From contig NC_133971.1 in the NCBI RefSeq assembly GCF_031877795.1, forward strand, positions 96,452,154 through 96,516,153: a stretch of 64,000 nucleotides of DNA. The letters are read 5' to 3'. The position numbers and the translations under genes are program-made. Below are positions 46,091 to 58,965 of the stretch, one piece after another. Within the stretch, counting starts at the first letter, position 1, and every line of letters starts with the position of its first letter. Source of the stretch: Strix aluco (lineage: Eukaryota > Chordata > Aves > Strigiformes > Strigidae). Under the pieces are notes generated by a model, which was not told the DNA's origin, did not search any database, and saw only the letters and a program-made list of their open reading frames with translations.

Positions 46091-49000
46091 CCATAATAGC
46101 CAGCTTGTGCCACCACGGCCACGAAAGCTGTGGCCTGTTCTGGACTGGCTCCCAGACGCCAGCAGCATTGCGGTGGGACTCGCTGGGTGAGCTGGCTCTG
46201 CTCTGGAGCTGGGTGAGCAGACAGGCTCCCCAGGGCTGCCACCCCGTTGTCCATGAAGCAGAGCGGGATCTGTTTGGCAGTTTTATGTGGGGATCCTGGA
46301 AAGCTGCTGTCATTGCCCAACTGTTCAGAAAGCCTCAAAGCTTTGAGGTGTGTGGTGCACCTCTTGCAAAGGTTTCGATGTGTGGCCTTGTAGGGTCACA
46401 GAGATTGTCATCTCAGATCTCGCTGACATTGTGTGTCTAGTAAATCACAGTGTCACTCAGATATGCTACTAAATTCAAAATTATTTTTAAAGCTTCTCAG
46501 TCCTTGCACAACCGTCAAATGGCAAAGTGTGAAGGTGTTAGAAATGCTCATTCTGGCTGTGTTGAGGAGTTGGTGGAGGGGAGGTGACCGAGTGGTCCCA
46601 GTGTGGTATCTCCGTGCCCGGTGGAGGAGGATCAAGTCTCCCCAGGTTCTGGTGTGGAAGAGAAGTGTCAGGTGTGGCGGTGGGATGGAGGGAGGCCAGG
46701 CTGAGGCCATCGGTGGTGGAGGTGGCCCAGGCATCTGGAAGTGAAGCTGAGTTGGCTGCTCCTGTAAGGGGCCCATTAGCCCAGTTTATTAAAATGAACT
46801 GAAATCTGGATTTAGGGGTTCAGTGCAATATGCTGGGCTGTGGCTCCCTCATCACCCGGGTTTCCTGCTGCTGGGTGTGTGGACAGGCACAGCTGAGTGT
46901 GTTCATCCTCAGCTGATGCTCATCCTGCTGCCACCTGCAAGTCGTTGGTGTGAGGGGGCTCAGCATTGGGGGGCTGGGTTTGCCCCCTCGATGGAGGGTG
47001 GAGGCCAGGCTGCAGGTGTGAGGTGAGGGCTTCTCCCACAGCTGATACCAATCAGGTGGATGTGCACTGCTGAAAGGCGGGTCCTGCTTTCTCTCATGCA
47101 TCTTGGAACCTTCCGTGAGCCAGGATAAATTGCTAATTAGCAGCTGGCCTGCCTCTTTGCTGGGCTGTTGAATGCTGGTAGCTGCCAGAGAGCTGCTCGG
47201 AGTCAGAGGTGCATGGCAGGAGTGGGGGTGGTGGTGCAGGGTGGGTGTGAGGAAGGAGGGCAGGATGTCTGCTGTTCAGTGGCTGTGAGCTGTTAAGTTG
47301 GATCTCTGGGTCTCCTGAATCCAAAGCTTTGGCTAGAATCCTGACCCTGATGAAATCTGAGGTAAGTTTGTCTAAAGACCGCTCATCTGTAGCCTTCTGG
47401 AAATGTTACATGGATGAACTCCCTCGAAAATAAAGGTTTCTTGAGTTTGCCTGTCATGACGTTTGTGGTGATGGGAGAGGTGAGAGGGACACATGGTGTG
47501 TGGACAAAGCCACCGTCTGTGCTTTCTGCTTATGCTGATTTAGCCTCATTAACAAAGCAACAGGATTGCTGCTTTGGAAGGAGCAAGCAGCAATGTACTT
47601 GCTTGCTTAACCTCTGTTCTTAGTAAGATGATGTTATATGTATTATAAAATCTTGGCTTAGCCATCAGTTATAACTGTTGAGCCAAAAGGACTTGGAAAT
47701 ACTCTGGCTTGGACAAGTCTTGCTTGCAGTGATAGCTGCAGATTGCACGGAATACGTGAATGGCCTATCTGCAATTTCATTTTATAGCTGTGGTAATGTT
47801 GTCATTGTTTAAGGTCTCGGTATTACTGGGCTCACCTCCCTGGCTATGTTTGTATGTGGGTTGGTTTTTTCCACCTCTCTTTTTTAAAGTGCAGTCTTAG
47901 TGCTGAAGTTGACACACAGCTGGATCAGTAGATAGGCACTCGGGGAGATGGTGAACTTCCCCGTGCTCCCCGAGGAAGCCGACTCAGGAGGACAGGGAGC
48001 TGAGTGCCTGGGAAGGTGTGTGCCGTGGTGGGGGAGCTGCTTCCCTGCTGAAGTTCCGTATCCTCAGGCATTACGCTTCGGGGGGGCCTGTAGTGGCATT
48101 TGGTAGGCTTTGACACACTCGGAGTACTAAGTATCTAGAACTTCTGGGGTGGTGTTCCAATTATTTATAATTTTTATTATCGGAATGCTAAAAATTAAAT
48201 ATTGTGTTTGTATTTTTTAGTAGTATGTCAGTACTATACATTGCATTGGACTGAGTAGGGAGTTTTACCATTTTTAATGGCTACGAATATATTTAAACCA
48301 GGCACCAGCATTGTGGAGGTACAGTTATTTATCCAAACTTGGGGAAACTTTTTGAATCTCATCAAGTTACTTGCCTGAATAGTAGCATTTTCCTTAGGGT
48401 TAGGAGACGTTCACCAACTGTGATGGAAGTGGTTGCTCTTAAGAGATGGTTTATTTTTCGTACATCAGAGGAACTAAATTAACATCTTGTTGCAGCTTAA
48501 GTGGGGAGGGTGGCTGGCTTTGCTTTCCCCTTACCCTTCCTTAGTTCCAGCTGTGATCCCTCCCTGCCGTTTGTGCTGGCACTCTTCTGCTAGCAAGCTA
48601 AATCAATACAGTTTAGCCAAAAAGGATTAAAAATAAATCACGGTTTAGGCCAGGATAGCTTTCTGCTGTTCCAGTGGGTTACGTTTGCCTGCTGTGCAGT
48701 CAGACAGTCCTGTGGTTGTCTCGGATCAGCAGTGGGGGCGTGTGGCTGGATGGGCAGAAGAAGAACCTGTATTTTCATCCTTGCTGTCTATTTGTTTTGT
48801 TTCAGTTCTGTCTAGTCAAGTCTTGTCACTTAATATTTTATTCCTCATTTTTAGTGTCTACAGAAAAAACTTAACTCCTGAAGGCCAGGTAGGAGATAAC
48901 AAACACAATGCTGAAAATTCCCATGCGAGTTCTGCCAGGATTGTGGGTGAAGGCCGCCTGCTCCGGCAGCCTTGGCCTGGGGAGACACTTCTCGCTGTAG

Positions 49001-51639
49001 TTCCTCGTGCGAAGGAGCTGGCGGTGTTGTTCTCCCTTGCAGGGGAGGCTGCTCTCAACAGTCCTCTGACACACCTGTGGCCTGACAGTGTCCTCAGCAG
49101 TGACTCACTGCTACTCCCTGTCTGAGCAGAGCCTTAGTAGATAGCACAGGAAGTAGGATGAGTCTTTTCTCCTGTCTCCTCTGCTGGTAGTGCCTCCCTG
49201 CCTCCGAACCTCCTGGTCCTACCCAGCAGGAGGGCTGCTTCTACGCCGTTGTCATCTCCTTGGCCAGATCTTGTGCTAGTTCTCGCCCACAGTTCTGGTG
49301 CAAATCCTCTTCTAACAGCAATGCTTGGTAAGAGGCTTGTAGGAGACCAGTCCAGGAGCATTCTCGTTAACAACTGGAGCAGCTTGGGGATACCACAGGT
49401 GTTTCTCCTTCCTCACAGGCTTCTTTCTGGCTGTGACCACAACCGGCTGTTTAACTACCAGTCGTCTTTGCTGTGTCATTGTCACTTCACTGGAGCCTTG
49501 ATGAGTAAGAGCTACAGTGTATACTTTATGCAGCAGGTTTTTTTTCAGCTCCTCAAAGGAATATGCTCTGTTGACTTTGTGCGGTGCTGCCTTTAGTAAG
49601 CCCATAATGTTTTACCTGCTGTTGTATCTGTGCATCTGTTCCTCAGTTGGTAGGACTGCTCAGTGCTGGGGCGGGGGGTTGAGGCGTCGCTTCTGAAGAC
49701 CCGAGTGGAGGGAGCCCCAGGCCAGCTGGTCTGAAGTTGGTGTTGACCCTCTGGGAGCAGGAGCTTTGGCTAGAGATGTCCCTCCCAATCCAAATTATTC
49801 AGTGATGCTCAGGTCTCCGGGGCTGCTGAAGTACTCTAACAGATGTATAGTTTTTCAGAGCATGGTTTTTCCCCTTTTCAGAGTTCATTTTATTCTAGAT
49901 TCGTGTTGTGTGCCTTGTTTTACCCTACTGATTAGGAGGCAGCTTTGGGCTAATCAATTGTTTATTTTTTTGAGTGCTTTTCTGACAGAACAGCTGTTAA
50001 AGCTCCGTCTAAAAAGGCATCTCCTTTGCCCAGTGACCATTTGCTCAAGGAATAAGTGGAGGCTTTTGTTTGATTTGTTGGGCTTCCCCATCTAGCTGGC
50101 TGTGTACCCACACAAGCGAGCTGGCGAGCTCCGGCAGCGTGTCGGGACTCCAGGTAGTGCTGCCTCAGCCCCCGGGAGTGGGCAGAGACAGGAATGGGCA
50201 CAACCAGCCCGCCAGTAAGGGAGGAGTGGAGCTCTGGAAACCAGACAGAAACGTGGGGGCCAGCAGAATTTCAAAACAGCATTTAATAGAAATAATGGGC
50301 AGTTAACTGAAATGAATCCCTGTTTTTTTATGGGGTTTTTTTTTTAAAGGTAACAGTAGATGCATTTTTTAAATTTTTACTTTTTTACAAAGGGGATTAT
50401 CCTGGTGGTGTTGTCCTGTTGGCCTTTTTTATTCAGAAAAGATTATCCTTCTGTGGTCTAACTAGCATGATAAAGAAGCTCTGGCGTTTTTCTCCCCTCA
50501 TTTGAGGATGTGATTTGATTTATACCTAGCTCAGTTTAAGGCCTGCCTGCACCCGCAAGGGTGGTGGCTGTGCTTTTTCTGAACCCCAGGAAGGGAAGAG
50601 GTGGGTGCAGCAAGGACTGTCCAGTGGTCAGGTCTTGCTTTTGTTGTCGTTTCCATTGTAGTTTGAAAGTCAAACGTTGTAAACCTGGCCAGCACTGGGT
50701 GTGGATTACCTGCAAGGTCACTTGTGTGCCTGTGTGCTCCTAGTGCAGGGTCCTGGGAGAGCCCTTTTTGGAAGCCACTGGTCCTTCCTAAGTGTTTAAC
50801 GATCAGCGAAGTTTGTAGCTAATGTATTTTCAAGTCTTGTGGTTATCATGTTCCTTGTGTCACTTTTTTCCCTTAGAATATTGTCTGAAATTTGGGTTGG
50901 AACTGGTGCATATTTTAAAGCATTTCAGTCATGACTCCAGTTACTGTGTTTTGATTGACGTTGTTACAGAAATGCCTCCAACACTTGCTTGAATTGATTT
51001 AGCAAAAACTTGTGTTCTCTCATCCTGCTGATGCTATGAATATTTACCTTTAATCCGTTGTGCTACTGTCATGGAGTCTGATTTTATTTTAAGTCTGGTC
51101 ACTTCTGTTCTGAACTACTCGTGACTGCATTTGTTTTTCTTCGTTTCACTCCAGCGAGAGACCACTGGATGTAATTCAGCGCGGGTAACCGTAACCCGTG
51201 CCGGTGTGTTCTGCGCTGCACAGCTGGCAGCGAGCGGGCTTTGCTGCTGCGTGCTCTATGTCCTCACTCGTCTGTACCCAGCGAGGGGTTCTTGTTTCAA
51301 ATCCCTAAAACTTGCCCAAGAAGCAAAGCCATTAACCCATGTGAGAGGGAGCTCGAAGGTGAGAGGAGCAATGCCTGCTGCAGCCTGGAGCTGGTGAGGG
51401 ATGTCGTTAAGCGCTGCGACCACCTTTGGTTTGTTGGCAGCTGAGGCTCTGTGTTCCAACGCCAGGACTGCAGCGTTTGGAAAATGAGATGAGGGTCCTC
51501 CAGCCGGTGTAGCTGCAGGCTGGAATACACATGCCGATGGTGTTTGATAACGCAGGAATGCACTGCTGAAGCACCGTGTGTCATTGCCTGCGTTGCTGTG
51601 GAAACCTGAATTTTCCCACCGGCTGGTTTCGGTGGTTTC

Positions 51640-51960
51640 ACGCCCGGCATCCTGATGTTTATCAGGGGTTCGGCAGCGTTGCAGCTGACGTCCAGCAGCC
51701 CGGAATCGCGCGCCGGGGCCGGCGGACGTCGGGGCTGTTGTGCTGCTGCTGCCCGGCACCAGGCCAGTGCTGCTGGAGCTCTGACCCGAGGTTGCTCCTG
51801 TCAGGAGGGCAGATGGTCTGCAGGTGTGTCCTGGGCTGGCTTTGCTTTCCGAGGGGCCTCTGCTGGCCCCTCTCGTGGGGGTGGGCAGCTGGGGGCAGGC
51901 CGGGACCCTCTCCCTCACCCCGTCTCGGCAGCAGCCCCCGCTGCCGTTGGTAAGGACAGA
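51640..51960. promoter_or_regulatory. Intronic CpG cluster, possible alternative promoter
   Basis: About 14 CpG occur in roughly 100 bases (51640-51740), followed by GC-rich sequence with a donor-like TTGGTAAGGAC at about 51948. Overlapping long open frames on both strands cover the area, including 272 codons on the minus strand (51256-52074) and 161 on the plus strand (51655-52140). None shows a recognisable domain, and overlapping frames on both strands argue for base composition. An alternative NEDD4L first exon or an enhancer-type CpG island are possible readings. Confidence 0.3.
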
Positions 51961-54900
51961 TCGCGTGGGGAAGAGCCGGTTGGGAGGAACGTGTGCTGTG
52001 TGTGTTCTGTTGTGTTCCCTGTAGGTGTGATATCTCTGGAAAGCCAGGGCCTCTGTGTGGAAAAAGCCATCCACAGCTCATATCAGGACTTCCTGAACTT
52101 TTCTTGCCCTGGCATTCACCGAAGTCATCTGTTTGCCTAGCACCAGCTTTTTGCATTTTGAGACACTTTCTGTCTTTCTTCCAGCCAGATGTCATGGTCT
52201 CGTTTGTGTTACCTGTGAAACCAGAGGGTTGCGCTGTTCTGCTCCACGTCATTGGGGATGGGTGTTAAATAGAGTTATGAACGGGGGCTTGAGGAGTAGG
52301 GGTACCTGGTCTGTGCTGCTAAGGATCGGTGTGCGGGCAGGTGCAGTTCTTGACCTTTGGAGTTCACGCCTGATCTCTGGTTGCAATCTGTGCTTATTCT
52401 GTCTCCTTAGATAAAGGGGGTATTCATCGGGCCTTTCAGAAAAGGTTGTAGCCCTTCTTTGCTGCTGAACTGGCCATTAATGTCGTGTAAGTCCTTAGTC
52501 TTATGTAGCTTAGGCTGAAACGTGCTTGTCCCTTTACTGACACTAAAGAGATTTTTCTCTTTGAACAATTGAGTCTTCCACTCAAATGGAGAGACGTGGT
52601 TGTTGGTAAATGGAGGCAGAGAAAGTTTTTTTTAAAGGAGAGGTTCCACCCCCCCATTCCATAAATGCTTTCAATACCTGAAAGGTGCATTAAAGGCAGG
52701 AGATATGTGAGAGCACAGCACAGTTATCTGTTATCTTTCACAGTTTTCTGACCTCACTTGTAGGTTTTAGGGAAGGCTGGATGAGGCAAGAACAGAATGG
52801 CTGTATCACTATTTGAGAACTGAAAATGTTGTGAGGAGATAGCACTTCACTGCTTGTGGGTGCAGAAACATTTAGGTATTCCCATCAGAAGACAGTAGCA
52901 AATTAAGTAGTGGGAAAGACTACTCATGAGATTCTTCATTTATTTCAGCTGACTTACAAGTCAGTGGTAGTTCTGGCCGAGCTGCTGGAGTATGGTCTAG
53001 TTGGAAAATTACTGAGCTGAAAAGCAGCCGTGCTTCTTCCTCTGAGATGATCAAAATGAAATGAGACGAAGTTGTTGCAAAAGGTTGAAGGCTTCGTGAT
53101 TAATGTTAATTTCTTGCTCTCATTACTGTGTTGTATCTTTGGCAAGCTACCTATTGTGCTATGACTTTTTTTCTGGTTTAGTCATCTTCCCATTCCTTGG
53201 CAGTTGCTTGTTACATGGGAGGATCTTGTACTTTTCCTCTAGCAGTGTTTTCCCCAGCCTCCTCGTTCTGTCATTCCCTGCAGCATCACTCGGAGTTCAC
53301 CAGTTTGACTAGGTACCAAAGTTTTGTGGTGGTTTTTTTTAGCTTGCTATGAAAATGCTTAGGAATAGAGAATAAAATACCTCTCTGAATGATACCTGCT
53401 TCATAGAGCTGTTACTTGGCAGTCTGTGTCTCTAGGCCAGCGACTTCCAGATTTCCCCTGGAGGCAAAGCCTTGCTTGATGAAACGGGCTGTGATTTGTG
53501 CCACAGGAGCTACTGCCTTTTCTCTGCCCAGGGCTGGGACTTCCCTGGTGCCTCCACAGCCTGTGGTGGCAAGCACGCCCAGGTTCAGCAGAGGGGTAGT
53601 CCTGGACGCCAGGCTGATTCCCTGGGTTAGGAATTACTGCTGTGGACTTGAGAGCCACCAGTGGCGAGGATGGCTCTGCATCACTGCCACCTCCTCCTTC
53701 CCCTGGGTCTCTGATGCAGCGTGGGATCTTTGTGAACAAGTGAAACTCTCTATTCACAAAACACTTGTTTATGTTGTATTCAGCAAACCTTTCAAACTGT
53801 TTTCTTCCCCTTCTGTGTAGAGTAAGAATTTGTATACTACAGCTTCCCACGAAGAAGCAGAAGGATGAAGTTATGGCAGTGTAGGGTCACACTGAATTGA
53901 TTGACCCCCTCCTTGCCATCGGCCATAGCGACCAAGAGCAGCAAGCCTAGTCAGGTCAGTGAACTGAGCTGGCAGGAAATTAATCGCTTCTGTTGGGCTG
54001 GTTTTCTGTCAAATCGACCTGCTGACCAGACTTACTCCGGGTCTGTAGGAGTGGTGGGTCAGATGTGAGGAAGGTATTGAGAGCACGTGGTGGTGGAGGG
54101 GAGGGGGGCGGGTGCCCTCTGCGAGTAGTTGCAGTCAGGCTTGATCCAATATGTACAGTTTGGTCACTCAGAGTCTACTGTGTCTGAGTCCTTTTTTCTG
54201 TCTTTGATGTGTTAAAGCTTCCTTTTTGCTTGTAAATTGTTGCTATCTGTGTAGGTTAGCTTAGGGCCTGAAAGTCTATTTGATCTCTTGGGAAAAGAAT
54301 ATTGTGCTTCAGTCGCTCTCATTTTAGAAGACCCAGTCCCTCTATATTGCTTTAGCAGATTCATCGATGGGACTCTTCTGTGAATGAACACACAGGGTAA
54401 AATGCCAAGTCTTTTCTTGTTCTCACTGTTCAAAGTTAATTTGTCCTTTGAAATGTTACCTGCAAAACACAACTTCAGCTACGTTTCTTCATGCTGCTTT
54501 GTGGGGGTTTGATGAAAAAGCCAGGAGTTTGACAAAATGTTCAGGTACTTTCCTCAACTGAACTTCCTTGGAGATTGCTTGAGTTGTGCCTGTTGTTTAC
54601 TGGAGTCCTCTTCGCTTGCAGAGAAGGTGTTTTTAAGTGAGTGCTCAGCACTTGCTGATGTCCCCTGTGGAATGTGGGAGAGGAGGAGAGCCCAGAAGAC
54701 TTTGCTTTCGTGGTGTGGCTTCTGTATGCTGGGCTGGTTCTCCCTAAACCCTCTGTATGAGCCCGCAAGAGTGCTGTTGCTTTGGAGATGACTTCTGTTG
54801 TCTGGGTGGTATTCAGCAGGGTAGGGAAGTTACCTGGATTGTATCACCGTTCTGGGAAGTTTGGGTTTTCCCTTTTTGCACCAAACTTTCTGCTTGCCAA

Positions 54901-57900
54901 ATAAATATCAGGAGAGCCACCCTCGTTCTTATTTTGTGTCTGGTGATTTAACACTGTCTGAAGTCTTGACAAACAAAATAGCTTACCTTGGTGTTGCACA
55001 CTAGCACTCCCTGAGTTTTGGGGTTCCTTTGGGGAGAGAAGAGATGAGGAAGAGATGGTTCTATTTTGTTTGCCTCCTGACCCTGCTGGTGCCTGTCAAC
55101 TTCACTTGACTTTTTGCTGACTGATTTAGCACTTTTCTCAGTGTCATAAGTTCCTTACCAGCAGTTTCATTTGCTGGAGCTGCTACCTCATCTGGGCGGA
55201 TTTTGCTATATTCACTGTAAGCAACTGCAATACGAAATTGTGTATAGGCCGAATAACATCACATAAAATACCTGAGGCTATATATTGTTTTGAAACTCCA
55301 ACGTACACAGAAGCAGTGCCTGTTGAAGGGGGCAATTCTGTGTGCAGCTGGATTTTGGTATCTGCAGCAGCTCCTAGCTGCTTTTCTCCCTTCTCTTCAT
55401 GCAGCCACAGTAATCATTTAGAAGCAAAATCAGACTTTCTGTAGATGGCCTTCTTATTTCTGAAAGGGAACATAACTTCATTTAAACCTGCCTGGAGGAA
55501 ACGGACTTTGTTCTTCAGACTTCTGTTAATTTGTGTTATCCCGAGAGCTTTTCGTCACTGTTATTCATTCACTGTAATATTCATTTGTTGTCTTGGAAAA
55601 AAAATCCTGTCCTTGATGTTCTTGACTGAGCTCTCTAAAAGTAAAGGACTTCACGATGTCAGCAGCACATCCTGCACAGACAGCTGTGTGTTGCATCCCC
55701 ATGCTGCTTCACTGGGGGGCTTCTGCTGTTCCAGGGACAGATGTTGTCTTACGCTTCAGGACTAGGCTCAAAATCAATCTAAAACTCTTATGTCTAAAAT
55801 GATGAGCTAAGATGTTAATAGTTATGTAAATGGCTTATGTTTGTAATCACAGGCTGCTGAGTTAGATACAGCAAGGGAAACTATTATGAAACTCTGAATC
55901 TTAAACTTTATACTGGTTGTGTAATCCTGGGACTGCAACCAGTTGTGGTGAAGAAATCGCTGTTCTACCTGCTTGTTACTGACCCCGCACGGCGTTGCTC
56001 GCACCGCAGCACATGAGGTAGAGGCTGTTCAGTTGCCTCCTGACTTGGCCAAGGCACTTGGTGCTGCCATGCCCTCTGCTCCCTTCCCTTTCTGAGTCCT
56101 CCAGGAACACGCATCTGTGCTGCTCTGGGATGAGGTCCTGCTCCCAGATGATGAATGACTGACCTTATTGCAGATCTTCTGCAATACATCGGTTCTGAAT
56201 GTGGCTTTTGTTCGGAGCCGCGCTTTGCATCCAGAATGCCTGGCAGAACACAGAGTCCATCCTTTGTTTGGGATAATGAGTGTTGAATATTTTAATGAGT
56301 GTTTCTTAGTCTAGTCAGTGTCAAGTACCATTTTGGGAACAAGGGACTGAGCTAACCTCTGAGCTTTGTCCAGCAACAATCCATTTATTTACAGGATTTC
56401 GCAAACTCTTGAGGAGTTTCCTATGAGCAATTAATACAATTTAAAAAAAAACAACAAAGCAAACAACACACCAAACCTCACCCCCCAAAAGAAAAAAACC
56501 AACCCAAACCCAAGCCTTCCACCCTCAATATGTGTGCAGAAATTACTTATATAAAACAAAAGTTCAGTATCACTGTCTTTCTTTTTTCCTTTTATTTATA
56601 TGGGTTTCTTCTTGTACAGCGTGAAAAAGATGAGCATATTTCATGAAAGGAAAAAAAATGCCTTGGGTATTAACAGCATTTCCGTGGTACAAATACAGCT
56701 ACCGGCGCGTTCTGGCTGCTCACCAGTCTGCACGCTGAAAATAAAGGCTGCTAACCCAGGCTAAAGATGATATGGACAAATGAATGCTGACACAGCTCTA
56801 CAGCTGGATAACTTAATCTTAAAAAAACACAGTAGAAAATTTAACTGTTTAACAAGTATTTTGCCTCCAAGCAGTAGTAATGTGTTTTTTACCCAATCCT
56901 CTTGATTTGCAAGTGAGGAACTTGCCGAAATTGATTATTCGGACTGACTGTGTATATTAACTCAGGTGTGCCTTTGGCATTACTTAGTCTCCTGCATTGG
57001 TCATGTTCTTGTTAATTTATTCTTAAAACTACAGCTATTTTTCACAATACCTTAAGTTTTGTGCACGTGTTTGGCTGGTCATAACATACCCTCCTTGTAT
57101 GTCAGTGGACACAGGAGAAGGAAACTGTTGACTTGCATTGTGGGATTTGCTGTCCCTCCATCCAGGGGGTCTGTGTTTGCTCACTGCTTAACTTCCCAAA
57201 CCTCGTCAATCTAGGCCCCAGTTGGACACGGCACAGTTTTCTCATTCTTTCAGGAGACACCATAGTTTTCAACTGTGAGGGCTTTCTAGCCCTAGATATA
57301 CATTTAAATGACAAATACTCTTTGCAAACAAAAAAAAAAAGTCAAATCTTTGTCAAAGGGCTGCTATGTTTCTTAAAGCAAGTAGGAAGGAAAGGGATGG
57401 AGAAGGAGGTGGGACACAGCGTGCATGTGTGTTGGAAATGGCAAGAATACAACCAGGACACAGAGGCCTGGGCACCAGGCGTTTATGGTGAGAGCGGGTC
57501 CCTTCCCCATCAGCTGGGCTCAGGCACTGGTTTGAGCGGTTGGTCTGTCCTCCCCTCATCGGGCAGAGACTGCAACCAGAGTGATTCATCCCCCCAAACT
57601 AGAGATCCTTGGGGAGCAGAGCTTACAGTCGGGTTTGCCTTAAGGGGAAGAGAGGTACTGCTGGAGGATATGACTTGATAATTTTTTTTTTTTACAAAAG
57701 AAACTTGATCAAGGTGGAGAAGAGAGGCCAAAGGAGTGAACTGCAGGGTTGACTGACAGCGGCACTCATTGAAATGTTAATGTGTTTGAAAGTTTCTTCA
57801 CCAGGGAAGGCTGGAAACTCGCACAGTAACATTAATTATTAACTTCAGTTGAGAGTTGGAAGATCTAATTTAATTTCTGGTTGGATAATAGGATGATTCA

Positions 57901-58861
57901 TACAACAAAACAAATTGTGTCAGAAAATGGAGCCTTTCTCTGAAAACTGACATTCCTGACTTCTGCTCTGAGCTGGTCTACTGCAGTGGAGCTATGAGGA
58001 TGGTTAAAAAAGTGACGAATAGGTGAAAAGTACAGGCTGAAAGCCCTTCAGCCATCAGGCCTTCAGTGTCTCGGGCTCTCTATCACGGTGGGCTGGGCCC
58101 CCAGTCCCGCTGGAGCGATGCGCCGTGCACCTCTCCTCCCTCTCGCTGCACCACCAGGGAAGCCGAGGCATGAGGCGGGGACGTGACCTGTCCCTGTGGC
58201 CTGGCTGCACAGGGGATAGAGCTGGGCTCGGAACACTGCTGTCCCAAGGCTGCTGGGTGCTTGTGTCTCATGGGGACAGGTAGGTGCTGAGCGGTGCTCA
58301 GACGTAGCTGAGGGGCTCTGCGGCATTGCCATGCAGCAGCTCCTGGCTCTCCGAGAGGCCTCCCAGAGAGCAGAAACCTCTGTCTGGGCCACCTTCCTCT
58401 GCATGCCTGTGTTTGGTAGGAATTTGGAGTTGATGCTGCTGCATGTGATCTTGAAGCAGTCTGTTAGAAGATCTCCTGGTGCTGGACTCTGCAGGCTGTG
58501 CCGCAGACCCTCTGCAGGAGTTGCTGCCAGATGGGGCCGGTGGAGGGCAGCGAGCCCTGCGGCAGTGCGGGAAGGGGCGCCCGGAGATCCTCCGACCCAG
58601 CCCCGGCTCTACGCTGGGCAGTGTCAGAGCAGGTTGTGTGGGGCTGTCCCCCATCCAGGGTCACCAGCCTCCACCGGTGAGGGCTCCACAGCCTCTGGGC
58701 CCCATCCCAGTCCTTAACCGCCCAGGGATGTGCAAAACGTGTCCTTTTATTTAGGCTGGATTTCCCTTGTTTCAGCTTGTGGTGGTCACTTCCCAGCCCT
58801 GTGCCGCAGGGCTGTGGCGGAGGCTCTGGGTCATCCCCGTGGCAGGCTCTCAGGTGGGCAG

Positions 58862-58965
58862 AGCTTCAGCCCCTTTGCCCTCTCTCCTCCAGGCTGGACA
58901 AACCCACCTCCCTCAGCCTCTCCTGCTGCTTCTACCTCCAGCACCCTGTGCCCAGGGCACCCTCT
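58862..58965 (-). mobile_element. CR1 LINE fragment, minus strand
   Basis: The + strand reads CTCTCTCCTCCAGGCTGGAC then AAACCCACCTCCCTCAGCCT then CTCCTGCTG, then CTCCAGCACCCTG. This is the antisense of a well-known internal CR1 phrase (AGGCTGAGGGAGCTGGGGTT then GTTCAGCCTGGAGAAGAG). Sequence on both sides is too diverged to assign. Confidence 0.65.

Noticed and set aside
47939..47974. 9-bp perfect inverted repeat (CTCGGGGAG / CTCCCCGAG)
   Set aside because: A short stem with an 18-base loop is expected by chance several times in a window of this size.
51280..51320. tRNA-like B-box (GTTTCAAATCCC)
   Set aside because: No A-box at the right distance and no cloverleaf pairing could be built.
53401..53850. 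Opposed open frames of 149 and 134 codons
   Set aside because: They are mirror-image frames in a moderately GC-rich stretch, with no domain on either strand.
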